A stretch of DNA of 64,000 bases, taken from assembly GCA_041695085.1 (NCBI GenBank), contig JBGFRO010000023.1, forward strand, positions 87,091 through 151,090. The letters run 5' to 3'. Of this stretch, positions 37,143-46,171 are shown in pieces. The notes under the pieces are model-generated. The model made no database searches. It worked only from the letters and a program-made list of their open reading frames with translations, and was not told the DNA's origin. This stretch comes from DYFT01 sp041695085 (lineage in GTDB: Bacteria > Bacteroidota > Ignavibacteria > UBA10030). The translations under genes and the position numbers were made by a program. Within the stretch, counting starts at the first letter, position 1. Every line of letters begins with the position of its first letter.

Positions 37143-38090
37143 TTGCCCCAACCAATTCTGATCGATACTGATGCAGGTGTGGACGACGCCCTCGCACTGC
37201 TCTTAGCGCTCCGCTCACCGGAGCTTTCTGTCGCCGCGATCACAACGGTGGCGGGCAACGTTCCGGTGAGACACTGCACGCAAAACGTTTTGACGTTGCT
37301 TCATCTCCTACAACCCTCCAAACTCCCGATCGTTGCCAAAGGAGCTTCCCGTCCCTTGCGGCGTCGTTTGGTTACTGCCCCCGAAGTTCACGGCGAAGAT
37401 GGGCTTGGTGGCATGCGGCGCGTACTCCTGGGGCAACATGTGCTCCCTCGTGTGGCGCGGCGTGCTGTGCAGACGATCGTAGAGTGCTGCCGACGCTATG
37501 GAAGAAGATTGACCATAATTGCTGTAGGGCCACTAACAAACATCGCGCTTGCACTTCAGACGGAGCCTCGCGCGCTGAGGTCGATCGGTCGATTGATTTC
37601 CATGGGGGGTGCTTTCCGCGTGCCCGGCAACACAGGTCCGGTCGGCGAGTTCAATTACTATGTCGACCCCGAGGCGGCACATCTGGTGTTGAATGCTGCA
37701 TTGCCTGTGACAGTGGTCCCCCTCGACGTAACACAACAACTTGTGTTGATGCAGTCGGAATTAGAGTATCGAGCGGCCCGACGAGCGAATCGGCTTTCGC
37801 GTGCGATTACTCGATTCACGAGGGCGTACATGCAGTATCACCGCAAGGTCGAAGGATTTCATGGTGGCTATCTCCATGATCCGCTCGCCGTTGCCGCTAC
37901 GATCGATCCGTTGGTCATTCAGACTCAACGTCTCCACGTCGACGTTGAATGTGGGGGACAATTTACTCGCGGGATGACCGTTGCCGATCTTCGACGGAAG
38001 GTGAGGAAAGAAGAAGCCGCCGTCGATGTTGCATTGCGCGTTGATCGGACACGTTTCTTCAAGCTCTTTCATGAAAGGGTGTGGGGATGA
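37143..38090 (+). CDS. Inosine-uridine-preferring nucleoside hydrolase family protein
   Basis: A 315-residue enzyme starting at TTG 37143; no in-frame ATG exists near the expected N-terminus. The calcium-binding signature ILIDTDAGVDDALAL (D8, D10, D14, D15) is intact. Family motifs TVAGNV, VAKGAS, HGEDGLGG, IAVGPLTNIA and the C-terminal LHDPLAVA with its active-site His/Asp are all visible. The family splits purine or pyrimidine nucleosides into base and ribose in the cytosol. Its TGA (38088-38090) overlaps the ATG of the next gene (38087), so the two are coupled. Coupling of a salvage enzyme to an outer-membrane barrel gene might reflect nucleoside uptake, but that is speculation. Confidence 0.92.
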   Translation: MPQPILIDTDAGVDDALALLLALRSPELSVAAITTVAGNVPVRHCTQNVLTLLHLLQPSKLPIVAKGASRPLRRRLVTAPEVHGEDGLGGMRRVLLGQHVLPRVARRAVQTIVECCRRYGRRLTIIAVGPLTNIALALQTEPRALRSIGRLISMGGAFRVPGNTGPVGEFNYYVDPEAAHLVLNAALPVTVVPLDVTQQLVLMQSELEYRAARRANRLSRAITRFTRAYMQYHRKVEGFHGGYLHDPLAVAATIDPLVIQTQRLHVDVECGGQFTRGMTVADLRRKVRKEEAAVDVALRVDRTRFFKLFHERVWG

Positions 38091-39988
38091 GACGGAAGGT
38101 CATCGTTCTCCTGGCACTTCTGTATCTCGCGTCTCCCGAAGGCGTACGGTCACAGGTGCATCCGGTTCAAATCAGTGCATCTGAACGGAGGTCCCAGCTT
38201 GGATTCGAGCGGCTGCTGAACACATTCACATGGAAGAATGACCTGTTCTACTCTGCCGAGGTGGGAGGCCTCACGCTCGATCTTCGTCAGCGGTTGCGCT
38301 CTCGTCTGATTCGCTCCGAACAGCGCTCGATCCAGGATGAGTTAGTGGACACGCTCGACCTCCGAAAAAAGCTTTCTGACGGGTGGAATCTGCAGGCGCA
38401 GGCCACGGCATCTTTGCTCTCGGACCATCGTGCCGTCGATCTAGGCGAGTTGGCTCAGTACAAAGGACTTGTAGGAGTTCAAGTGTTTCCTACCACCGCG
38501 ATGAGCATTGCAGGGTTGGCTGGATTCGAGCACGACTCGCAGCAGGAGGAATCGGATCGTGGTTTCGCATACATGCTGGAGGCGCAAGGACGGGAGATCG
38601 AGATGGAGGACTTTCGCGCCTTTTTTGCAACACGATGGATGCAATCGTTTCTTTCGCCACGTCGTCCCGCTTCGGGGGGCGTCGAATTGAACATCGTCCG
38701 GGATTTCGGCACCGGGGCGGTCGAATCGGTTTCATTTGAGTACACACATCAGCGTCGAGAGTTCTACACGCGCGCCGATGATCAGGTGGCGCGATTCTAC
38801 GACATCCAAAGCAACATCTTCCGACGCGATGCAAATGGATTTCGGGTGACGAATCATCTCACCTATCAGGCGTTTGATCGCGCGCGTTTAGAGTTTGAGG
38901 CAGGACTTTCTTCCCGGACGATCACGCGCGGCCTTCGGTTCAAGGTGGCGGAGGGACCTGCGCCGACGCCGCTCGATACGAAGGTTCAAGAAATGCAGCT
39001 CTTCGGTTCGTTGAAGGGCCGGCTGGAAATAAGCGAGTGGATTGGAGCAGATGTATCGATCGCTTATGCGGAAAGAGAGGAACGCCATACACTTGCCCGA
39101 GACCGCGGAGCCTCCGACGGATTTGCCCTCCAACAGGAGCGGAACGAACGGAAGTTGAATAACATCGCTCGCCGTACGTCCCTTGCGTCGCAGATACGAA
39201 CGATCCTCTCCACAAAAGATCAGTTGAACTTTGCCGGATCGGCCGCTATCTTACGCTACGACACACCGGATACCTTGAACATCGACGATCGGGACGAGTT
39301 GCTCATATCACTGGGCGTTCAGAGTGTCCACCAGATCAGCGAGCAGTTGGAACTCCGATTCGAAGTCGATGCAACCCTCAGCCATCTCGTCTATCTTCAT
39401 CGACTCCAGAGCGCGAACAACAATTGGAATAGGATCCTCCGCTTCTCCCCGTCAGTCCGGTATGCTCCCTCTGACTTCTTCCGGACGGCCAATCACGCCG
39501 AGGTGCTTGCCAACTACACGGTGTACGATTTCGAGGAGCAAGTCGCTCTTACTCGCAGTTTTTCCTTTCGCCAGGCGTCATGGACTGATACAACAAGTCT
39601 CCGTCTCACGGCCAGACTTACGCTCGACGTCTTCGGGACCGTACGCGTCTATGAGCGCGGCGTGCTCCTCTGGTCCGATTTTCGCGAGCGGCCACAGAAT
39701 TATTTCGTCGAACAAACGTATTGGCCGCGGTGTACGTATTACCTGATGGCGTCGATGGAATTGGGAATTGGGTATCGTTGGTTTCGACAGGATAGGTATC
39801 GGTATGAAAGAGGAGATCGGAGCAAGGAGCGTTCCCTGACCACCTCGGGACCCACTGTGGTCTTCCGATGGCGCGGAGAGGCGGCGGAATATATTAGTCT
39901 TGAAGGGTGGAGAGAGGTTCAACGTCAGGACGGCTTAGCGGTTCGCACCGTCCCGAATCTATCACTCACAGTCAGCATGGCACTTTGA
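38087..39988 (+). CDS. Predicted outer-membrane beta-barrel protein of unknown function
   Basis: A 633-residue protein. ATG 38087 overlaps the preceding stop; a GTG two codons upstream is possible. A signal peptide (VIVLLALLYLASPEGVRSQ) is followed by long runs of alternating hydrophobic and polar residues ending in aromatic positions (LTLDLRQRLRSRLI, WNLQAQATASLL, VSFEYTHQRREFY, LTARLTLDVFGTV). The last residues, LSLTVSMAL, resemble a terminal barrel strand although the final residue is Leu rather than Phe. I recognise no named family. Its TGA overlaps the ATG of the RsbW-like gene (TGATG at 39986-39990). It is the third member of the epimerase operon. Confidence 0.75.
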   Translation: MRRKVIVLLALLYLASPEGVRSQVHPVQISASERRSQLGFERLLNTFTWKNDLFYSAEVGGLTLDLRQRLRSRLIRSEQRSIQDELVDTLDLRKKLSDGWNLQAQATASLLSDHRAVDLGELAQYKGLVGVQVFPTTAMSIAGLAGFEHDSQQEESDRGFAYMLEAQGREIEMEDFRAFFATRWMQSFLSPRRPASGGVELNIVRDFGTGAVESVSFEYTHQRREFYTRADDQVARFYDIQSNIFRRDANGFRVTNHLTYQAFDRARLEFEAGLSSRTITRGLRFKVAEGPAPTPLDTKVQEMQLFGSLKGRLEISEWIGADVSIAYAEREERHTLARDRGASDGFALQQERNERKLNNIARRTSLASQIRTILSTKDQLNFAGSAAILRYDTPDTLNIDDRDELLISLGVQSVHQISEQLELRFEVDATLSHLVYLHRLQSANNNWNRILRFSPSVRYAPSDFFRTANHAEVLANYTVYDFEEQVALTRSFSFRQASWTDTTSLRLTARLTLDVFGTVRVYERGVLLWSDFRERPQNYFVEQTYWPRCTYYLMASMELGIGYRWFRQDRYRYERGDRSKERSLTTSGPTVVFRWRGEAAEYISLEGWREVQRQDGLAVRTVPNLSLTVSMAL

Positions 39989-40482
39989 TGAAGAAACGCT
40001 CGCGAAAGCTTTCCCCGCCGAAAACCTCAAAAGGACGGACGCGCACATCAGCAGCACCGGGCAGGGAGGAGACATACACGCTAGAGCTGAAGAGTGATCC
40101 GAAAGAAATACGAAAAGTGGAGCCGTTTCTTCAGGATGTAAATCGACGCATCCGGTTGGACGATGGAACGTTCTATCGGCTTCTGGTAGCGAGCACAGAA
40201 GCAGTCAACAATGGCATCCTGCACGGCAATAAGTCCGACCCCAAGAAAAAAGTCTGGCTCACCTGTCACGTGAACAACGATTCCATTGTGGTAACGGTGC
40301 GCGATCAGGGGAAGGGCTTTCAGCCGGAGAGGGTGCCGGATCCGCTGCAGGAGGAGAATTTGATGAAAGAGAGCGGACGCGGATTGTTCCTGATGAAGTC
40401 GCTGATGGACGGCGTCGAGTATACCATTACGCCGAACGGGACGGTTGTTGAACTGAAGATCAACCTGAGGCTCCTAAAATAG
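39988..40482 (+). CDS. RsbW-like anti-sigma-factor serine/threonine kinase (HATPase)
   Basis: A 164-residue cytosolic protein with a basic N-terminal tail of about 25 residues. A GHKL ATPase domain follows: N-box STEAVNNGILHGN (about 71-83), G1 box VRDQGKGF (about 103-110) and G2 box ESGRGLFLMKSLMD (about 126-139). This is the pattern of RsbW/SpoIIAB-type kinases that bind sigma factors or phosphorylate STAS-domain antagonists. No STAS protein, phosphatase or sigma factor gene lies nearby, so partners must be encoded elsewhere. Its start overlaps the stop of the outer-membrane barrel gene. Confidence 0.88.
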   Translation: MKKRSRKLSPPKTSKGRTRTSAAPGREETYTLELKSDPKEIRKVEPFLQDVNRRIRLDDGTFYRLLVASTEAVNNGILHGNKSDPKKKVWLTCHVNNDSIVVTVRDQGKGFQPERVPDPLQEENLMKESGRGLFLMKSLMDGVEYTITPNGTVVELKINLRLLK

Positions 40483-40548
40483 CTTCACATGGTTGAAAGG
40501 ATTGGTGGAACGAGGCCGGCAAGTTGGTACCCGCCGGCCTCGTTCGCG

Positions 40549-42777
40549 TTAAATATCGGCAGAGGCGGTGAGAATGGCTCGGCGTCCCAACAACGAGCCA
40601 CCGAAAATCTGATAGTGTCTGCGGTCCAAGAGGTTGGAGACGTTGAGGTTGAGGTTGATCGAGTTGGTCAGGCGATAGTTGGCACCGAGATTCACCAGTG
40701 TGTAGGCGGGAATCTTGCCGCGAAAGATGCCGGCTGCCCAATCGAACGTGGGGACATATTTCAACTTGATGCTCACGTCGTGGCCGCCCGGGTGTGAATA
40801 GGTGAGTCCAGCATTGCCGCGCCAGCGGGGCGAATTGGGCAGCAGCACATCGTTGGGATGTCGTTCGACCACTTTGAAGGTAAAGTACGAAAAGTTCGCG
40901 TCGACGAGCCACGAGTCGGAAAGATAGTAGTTCACTCCAACATCATATCCTGCCTCATCAACCTTGCCGGCGTTGGTATAGGACCAGATGGTCCTCGGAG
41001 CCTTCTCCCCGGGGAAGATCATCGAGAACGGATAGTTCGGATTCACACCAGGCCCGAGGTCCGTGATGAATTCCTTAAGCTGATTGAAATACGCGTCGAT
41101 GCTGACGAAGAGCGCGTTGGCGAATACGCCCTTGTAGCCGACCTCATAACCGGTGATTCGTTCAGGTACGAGCTTGTTATTACCAAGATACGCCAAGGGC
41201 GATGTCGGATGCTTGACATAGAGGTAGAGCTCAGAATAGTTCGGCGATTGAAATGCCTGGTTGAACGTTGCGCGCAGAGTATGGCCGCTGAGGGGAGTCC
41301 AGACCAAAGCCGCTTTCGGGGAGAACTGACTGGGATGCAGGGTGTTGCGATCCCAACGTGCTGCAACGACCCCTTTGAGTTTCTCGCTGGCGCGGTACTC
41401 TGCCTGAGCGAACACCCCGCTCGAATTATCCTGCCTGGGTGATTGCATGAGGGTTCCCTTGGTATCGATATCGACGATGCGGTGGGATATTCCTGCCACA
41501 ACAAAGAGACGATCGTCCAATGAGGTGAAGTGGTATTGTACTTCACCGTGCGTGATGAGGGCATCTTGTTCGAGTGAAAGTCCTGTGGAAAGCGATACTT
41601 CCGGTCGAATGTTATATCGCCCGTTTGTCCAGACGAGAACATTGAAACCGTGACCGGAATAGTTCAGTCGTGCCCAAGGCTTGGTTGCACGCTGCACTTG
41701 CACGCGACCGATGCCTGTTACAATGACCTCATTCTCCGTTTGTGCGATTCCCCCCTCAATCGTTGCCACGCCGCCGGCTTGATAATCGTGATCGATCCTC
41801 ACTGAGCCATAGATCGTCTTCACGGGATCGAGGTTGAGATCCTTAACCTCATTGTTTAAAAACGGATTGAGCCCCTCATACTCAAATCTTCTGTTCGTTC
41901 TGATTGTGCTAAAGCTTTTTCCACTCATCGTACCGGCGTTTATTTTGTAGCTCCAGTTGCCTGAGGCGCCCGCGTGGCGGACATCGACACGGTAGGCGCT
42001 CTTCTCGCCGCCGCCGACGATCACCCGTGTGCCGAGCATCGCTTTAGGGGGTATCGACGTGACGCTGAGAACGCCGTTGAACGCATTGGCTCCGTACAGA
42101 GCAGATCCGGGCCCTTTCACGAGCTCAATGCGGCCAAACTCCTCCAGTGGTACGGACAGACCATTCCATTCCGTTGCACTCAGGAACGCGGTGCCGAGAT
42201 CTCGTCCGTCTAGCAAGATAAGTAGTCGACGATTCAGCGAACTGTTAAATCCGCGAGTGTTGATGTTGAAATCGAAGAGTCCGCTTTGCACAATATCAAC
42301 TCCCGGCTCTGTTTCGAGCAGTTTGGGGAGTTGGCCGCTTCCGGCAAATCGCGCGATGTCCTTTGCTTCGATCACAGTAACTGCTGCGGGAGCTTCCGTG
42401 ATGCGTTCCTGTCGAAGCGACGCGCCGTATACCATAATCTCGCCCACCTGAAGCGTCTCATGTTCAAGATTGAAGTCATGCACAAGTGTCTGTTCCGCCG
42501 AGAACACAATCGACCTCTCAACTCGCTTATATCCCACCGACGAAACGACGAGCATGTAGTTCCCCGGTGGGATATTGGCAATCGTGTATCGGCCGTTGAC
42601 GTCGGTGGCGGCTCCGAATCCGGTACCTCGAAGGATCACGTTAACGTTAGGGATCGCTTCAAGGGTCTCGCGGTCCCGAATTGTCCCTGTAAGTGTTCCG
42701 CCGCCTTGCGCCGGCAGCGGGAGCGTTGCGGGCAGAAGGAGAAGAAGAAGGAAGGAGATCCTTTGGAAGATGCACAC
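40549..42777 (-). CDS. TonB-dependent outer-membrane receptor with carboxypeptidase-regulatory-like N-terminal domain
   Basis: A 742-residue protein from GTG 42777, with AAGGAG eight bases upstream. The signal peptide is ISFLLLLLLPATLPLPAQ. A carboxypeptidase-regulatory-like domain occupies about 27-110 (GTIRDRETLEAIPNVNVI, DVNGRYTIANIPPGNY). The plug domain contains VTVIEAKDIARFAG, VDIVQSG, LLILLDGRDL and ELVKGPGSALYGANAFNGV. The rest is a barrel with VFANALFVSIDAYFNQLKEF and the C-terminal VNLGANYRL ... NLNVSNLLDRRHYQIFGG. It imports an unknown substrate using TonB energy. No riboswitch or Fur box is evident upstream. It lies downstream of a lipoprotein gene, with a terminator between, so it may be partly co-expressed with it. 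Confidence 0.95.
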   Translation of the reverse strand: MCIFQRISFLLLLLLPATLPLPAQGGGTLTGTIRDRETLEAIPNVNVILRGTGFGAATDVNGRYTIANIPPGNYMLVVSSVGYKRVERSIVFSAEQTLVHDFNLEHETLQVGEIMVYGASLRQERITEAPAAVTVIEAKDIARFAGSGQLPKLLETEPGVDIVQSGLFDFNINTRGFNSSLNRRLLILLDGRDLGTAFLSATEWNGLSVPLEEFGRIELVKGPGSALYGANAFNGVLSVTSIPPKAMLGTRVIVGGGEKSAYRVDVRHAGASGNWSYKINAGTMSGKSFSTIRTNRRFEYEGLNPFLNNEVKDLNLDPVKTIYGSVRIDHDYQAGGVATIEGGIAQTENEVIVTGIGRVQVQRATKPWARLNYSGHGFNVLVWTNGRYNIRPEVSLSTGLSLEQDALITHGEVQYHFTSLDDRLFVVAGISHRIVDIDTKGTLMQSPRQDNSSGVFAQAEYRASEKLKGVVAARWDRNTLHPSQFSPKAALVWTPLSGHTLRATFNQAFQSPNYSELYLYVKHPTSPLAYLGNNKLVPERITGYEVGYKGVFANALFVSIDAYFNQLKEFITDLGPGVNPNYPFSMIFPGEKAPRTIWSYTNAGKVDEAGYDVGVNYYLSDSWLVDANFSYFTFKVVERHPNDVLLPNSPRWRGNAGLTYSHPGGHDVSIKLKYVPTFDWAAGIFRGKIPAYTLVNLGANYRLTNSINLNLNVSNLLDRRHYQIFGGSLLGRRAILTASADI

Positions 42778-42813
42778 GGTCGTTGCTCCTTGTCGGATGA
42801 TGGATAGTCAGAT

Positions 42814-42847
42814 TCAAAAAAGCCCCGACCTGGAGGGACGGGGCTTC
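42814..42847 (-). terminator. Intrinsic terminator between the lipoprotein and TonB-receptor genes
   Basis: On the minus strand AAGCCCCG and CGGGGCTT pair around the loop TCCCTCCAGGT, followed by TTTT. It lies 24-57 bp after the lipoprotein stop and 36 bp before the receptor start, so the receptor is either separately transcribed or expressed by read-through. Confidence 0.8.
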
Positions 42848-42870
42848 GAGTGAACGTCGTGTTGTGGAAG

Positions 42871-43659
42871 TTAGAAGTTGCGGCTCTTGTACTCTCGGTA
42901 AAAGCCGTTGCTTTCACCATCCGCGTTGAAGATGAATTTCACGATGCCGATGTTCGGAGCAAGCCAGATGGTTGCTGTCTGGGCGACCTGTGCGGGAGTC
43001 GTCGATCCGCCGAGATAGACTCGTCTGGTTGCTGTGACCTTGTAGCTGTTGAAGGTTTGCCCCCCTAACGTGAGGGATTCGCGACCTTCAATCTTCCCTA
43101 CAATTTGAAGCCGTACTTGTCCCGCGGGTGCTGTCCAGGTTCCATCAAACCCTGTCCACTCGCGGCCAACGCCCGCATCCTGACGAACGAGCATGATCCA
43201 CTGCAGGGAATCGGGTCGATTGATGCCAAAGGTGCGGTAGAAGCGTCCGATGTTTGTGAGGAACGAGAAATTGCCGCTTCCGGTGGGCGCATCTCGTTGT
43301 ATAAAAAATTGGCCGACGACCCAGACTGTTGGCGGGTTTGGGAGACCTGTGGGGACACGTTGTGAGTCGGAGAGGACGTGCGCCGGTCCGAACGGCGTCG
43401 CGCTGTTATTCGCCAACACGGTCATCCTTGCTTCGTACACCGCTCCAGTCGCCTCAATGTTTGCGTCTGTTGTTTTGTCGCGGAGGAATCCGCTGAAGAT
43501 CAGTTTTCTCCCAACCACCAGCGGGAACAAGTCCTCCGTTATCGGTTGCACGGTATCTTCAGGTTCGGACGACTTCTCGCAACCGGTGACGGAGAGCATT
43601 GTGGAAAGTGTAACGAGGACTGCAATCGAAGCGCTGAAAACCGACCTCAAGGTTTTCAT
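42871..43659 (-). CDS. Secreted lipoprotein of unknown function
   Basis: A 262-residue protein with a strong AAGGAGG before ATG 43659. The leader ends in a lipobox, LSVTGC, giving a lipidated Cys at residue 27, then an acidic linker (EKSSEPEDTVQPITED). The rest is predicted beta-rich: LFPLVVGRKLIFSG, EWTGFDGTW, VRLQIVGKIEGRESLTLGG, TATIWLAPNIGIVKFIF and a final FYREYKSRNF. The theme VGxxW/L ... W...GIVK occurs in many lipoproteins of this bacterial group, but I cannot name a family. It is followed by a terminator and then a TonB-receptor gene, so it might be a surface partner for uptake. Confidence 0.85.
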   Translation of the reverse strand: MKTLRSVFSASIAVLVTLSTMLSVTGCEKSSEPEDTVQPITEDLFPLVVGRKLIFSGFLRDKTTDANIEATGAVYEARMTVLANNSATPFGPAHVLSDSQRVPTGLPNPPTVWVVGQFFIQRDAPTGSGNFSFLTNIGRFYRTFGINRPDSLQWIMLVRQDAGVGREWTGFDGTWTAPAGQVRLQIVGKIEGRESLTLGGQTFNSYKVTATRRVYLGGSTTPAQVAQTATIWLAPNIGIVKFIFNADGESNGFYREYKSRNF

Positions 43660-43968
43660 AAATCCTCCTTATGTAATGGGTTAAGCCGGCACTCTCAGTG
43701 GTGCCCCGCTTGCCGGCGAAAGACATCCTTCAATTCAAAGTCGCTCAATTTTAAGAAACAGCATCCTCAGAGTCAAGAAATTGAAAGCCTTGTTTCGTCG
43801 CTCAAGAATTGCACTCTGTTGACCCTTTCGACAACACAAGGAAATGTCTCACCACGATCACAGGGGTAGGAATCGTTCCTTACCAAAGGAGCAACAAAAA
43901 TCCCCACCTTCGCAGAGCTGGCGTGTAAAAGCAGCGAGATTCGACCTCCGGATAGCCGTACAGCGGTG
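43660..43968. other. Gap between malate dehydrogenase and lipoprotein genes
   Basis: These 309 bp hold the ribosome-binding site (and presumably the promoter) of the lipoprotein gene and the 3' region of the malate dehydrogenase gene. I see no gene and no convincing terminator. Confidence 0.4.
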
Positions 43969-44892
<924 letters not shown>

Positions 44893-44982
44893 GGTAGTTC
44901 TCCGGTTTTTGATGAACGACGAGATGTACTGAACTTGGAGGTTTAGAACGGTGCCGAAATTGAGAACGGAACGGCCTAAAAT

Positions 44983-45009
44983 AAAAAAGCCCCCTGCACG
45001 CAGGAGGCT
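44983..45009 (-). terminator. Intrinsic terminator after rpmA
   Basis: On the minus strand GCCTCCTGC-GT-GCAGGGGGC (one mismatch) is followed by TTTTTTAT. It begins 17 bp after the L27 stop codon. Confidence 0.85.
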
Positions 45010-45025
45010 CTGGAGATCTTTTTAC

Positions 45026-45286
45026 TTACGCCGCGGGAGGGTATACGCTAACACGCTGCTTGGTCTTTCCTACGCGCTCGAACTTCACTACCCCATCGAT
45101 CAAAGCGAAGAGCGTGTCATCACTGCCGATGCCGACATTGTTGCCGGGATGCATCTTTGTACCCCGTTGGCGAACAAGGATGCTTCCGGCCGTCACCAAT
45201 TGACCGCCGAAGCGCTTCACGCCCAAGCGTTGAGCATTACTATCACGACCGTTTTTGGAGCTTCCGCCCCCTTTTTTATGTGCCAT
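45026..45286 (-). CDS. rpmA: 50S ribosomal protein L27
   Basis: An 86-residue protein starting MAHKKGGGSSKNGRDSN, the conserved N-terminus that reaches the peptidyl-transferase centre; it has no cleavable extension of the Firmicutes type. RLGVKRFGGQ and GSILVRQRGTK-HPG are the family signatures. Length is normal. TTGGAG precedes the ATG. It lies 22 bp downstream of rplU, the usual bacterial order, and is followed by an intrinsic terminator. Confidence 0.98.
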   Translation of the reverse strand: MAHKKGGGSSKNGRDSNAQRLGVKRFGGQLVTAGSILVRQRGTKMHPGNNVGIGSDDTLFALIDGVVKFERVGKTKQRVSVYPPAA

Positions 45287-45308
45287 AACTCAATCTCCAA
45301 CAAACGGA

Positions 45309-45617
45309 TTAAGATACCTTGGTAATTTCAATCTCCGTATACTGCTGCCGATGACCGCGGCGAACCTTGTAACCTTTCCGACGCTTCTTCTTGAACACCG
45401 TCACCTTCTCATCTTTGATGTGCCCCACAACTTTTGCTTCGATGCTCGCTCCGGCAACATAGGGTGTACCGATCTTCGTGTGCTTCTCATCTCCCATCAA
45501 CAAAATCTTATCGAGCTTCACCTTCGAACCCGGTTCAGAATCGAGTTTGGGAACGAAGAGCCGAGCCGACTTCGCCACTTTGAATTGCTGTCCTGCTATC
45601 TCAACCACTGCGTACAT
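45309..45617 (-). CDS. rplU: 50S ribosomal protein L21
   Basis: A 102-residue protein that binds 23S rRNA. MYAVVEIAGQQFKVAK at the N-terminus, KVVGHIKDEKVTVFKKKRRK and the C-terminal YKVRRGHRQQYTEIEI are diagnostic. Length is normal. It is the first gene of the rplU-rpmA operon. The region upstream contains an inverted-repeat element (45655-45851), so the promoter probably lies within or beyond it. Confidence 0.98.
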   Translation of the reverse strand: MYAVVEIAGQQFKVAKSARLFVPKLDSEPGSKVKLDKILLMGDEKHTKIGTPYVAGASIEAKVVGHIKDEKVTVFKKKRRKGYKVRRGHRQQYTEIEITKVS

Positions 45618-45654
45618 GAAAGCCTCTGATGCTGAATTCGTGTAAGTGCTTTAG

Positions 45655-45851
45655 CAGGTTGTTGAAAAAGCAAACCGCTAAGGCGCAAAGAGCGCTAAGA
45701 ACAGAGACCTTTTATTTTGTCTTTATTCCAAAAAGAGAGACTTCTGAAAAATTCTAAGCCCATTGTCATTCAGAAGTCTCAAAGAAGTTCTTTGTGTCCT
45801 TTGCGTCTTCGCGGTTCATTTCTCACTCTGTAAGGGTTTTTCAACACCCTG
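45655..45851. repeat. 197-bp inverted-repeat element upstream of rplU
   Basis: Ends CAGGTTGTTGAAAAA (45655-45669) and TTTTTCAACACCCTG (45837-45851) match at 14 of 15 positions when inverted. Inside are further complementary arms (AACCGCTAAGGCGCAAAG against TTTGCGTCTTCGCGGTT, and GACTTCTGAA against TTCAGAAGTC), so the whole element can fold into a long hairpin. It is non-coding and MITE-like; no transposase or target duplication is visible. Confidence 0.7.
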
Positions 45852-45894
45852 TTAGACAAACCGGTACCTAATCTATGAAAAACGTCCTTCAAAG

Positions 45895-46137
45895 TCAACG
45901 ATAATTTCTTCGTCCAGAGGGAGAGTGCGACTCTTTTTCATTCGAGACACTCTTCTCAAGCTCGAATTGTTTCACCTTCTCGATGACGTCTTCCTTAGAT
46001 GCGGCAAATCCAACGATCTTCTTTTTGGGACCGTAGATCTCCCAATACGAGAGGTCAGCCAACTTCACGAACGAGGCGGAATATGATCCGATGCGAAACT
46101 GTCGGCGATTGGCGGTGGATTTCGACTTCATTCCCAT
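45895..46137 (-). CDS. Small basic protein of unknown function
   Basis: An 80-residue frame from ATG 46137 (a TTG at 46146 and an ATG at 46131 are alternatives). The core, FRIGSYSASFVKLADLSYWE then IYGPKKKIVGFAASKEDVIE and KVKQFELEKS, reads like a compact alpha/beta domain with ordered hydrophobic spacing, which supports coding. The tail is hydrophilic. No ribosome-binding site is clear. It starts 34 bp downstream of the metal-ATPase stop on the same strand, so it may be the third gene of the zinc-efflux operon. No family recognised and no metal-binding motif present. Confidence 0.55.
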   Translation of the reverse strand: MGMKSKSTANRRQFRIGSYSASFVKLADLSYWEIYGPKKKIVGFAASKEDVIEKVKQFELEKSVSNEKESHSPSGRRNYR

Positions 46138-46171
46138 GGCTTTCAATTAGTACGGAGTGCAAAGTGACGGA

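Noticed and set aside
40549..42777. Vitamin B12 receptor assignment for the TonB receptor
   Set aside because: No cobalamin riboswitch or B12-related neighbour is present; substrate left open.
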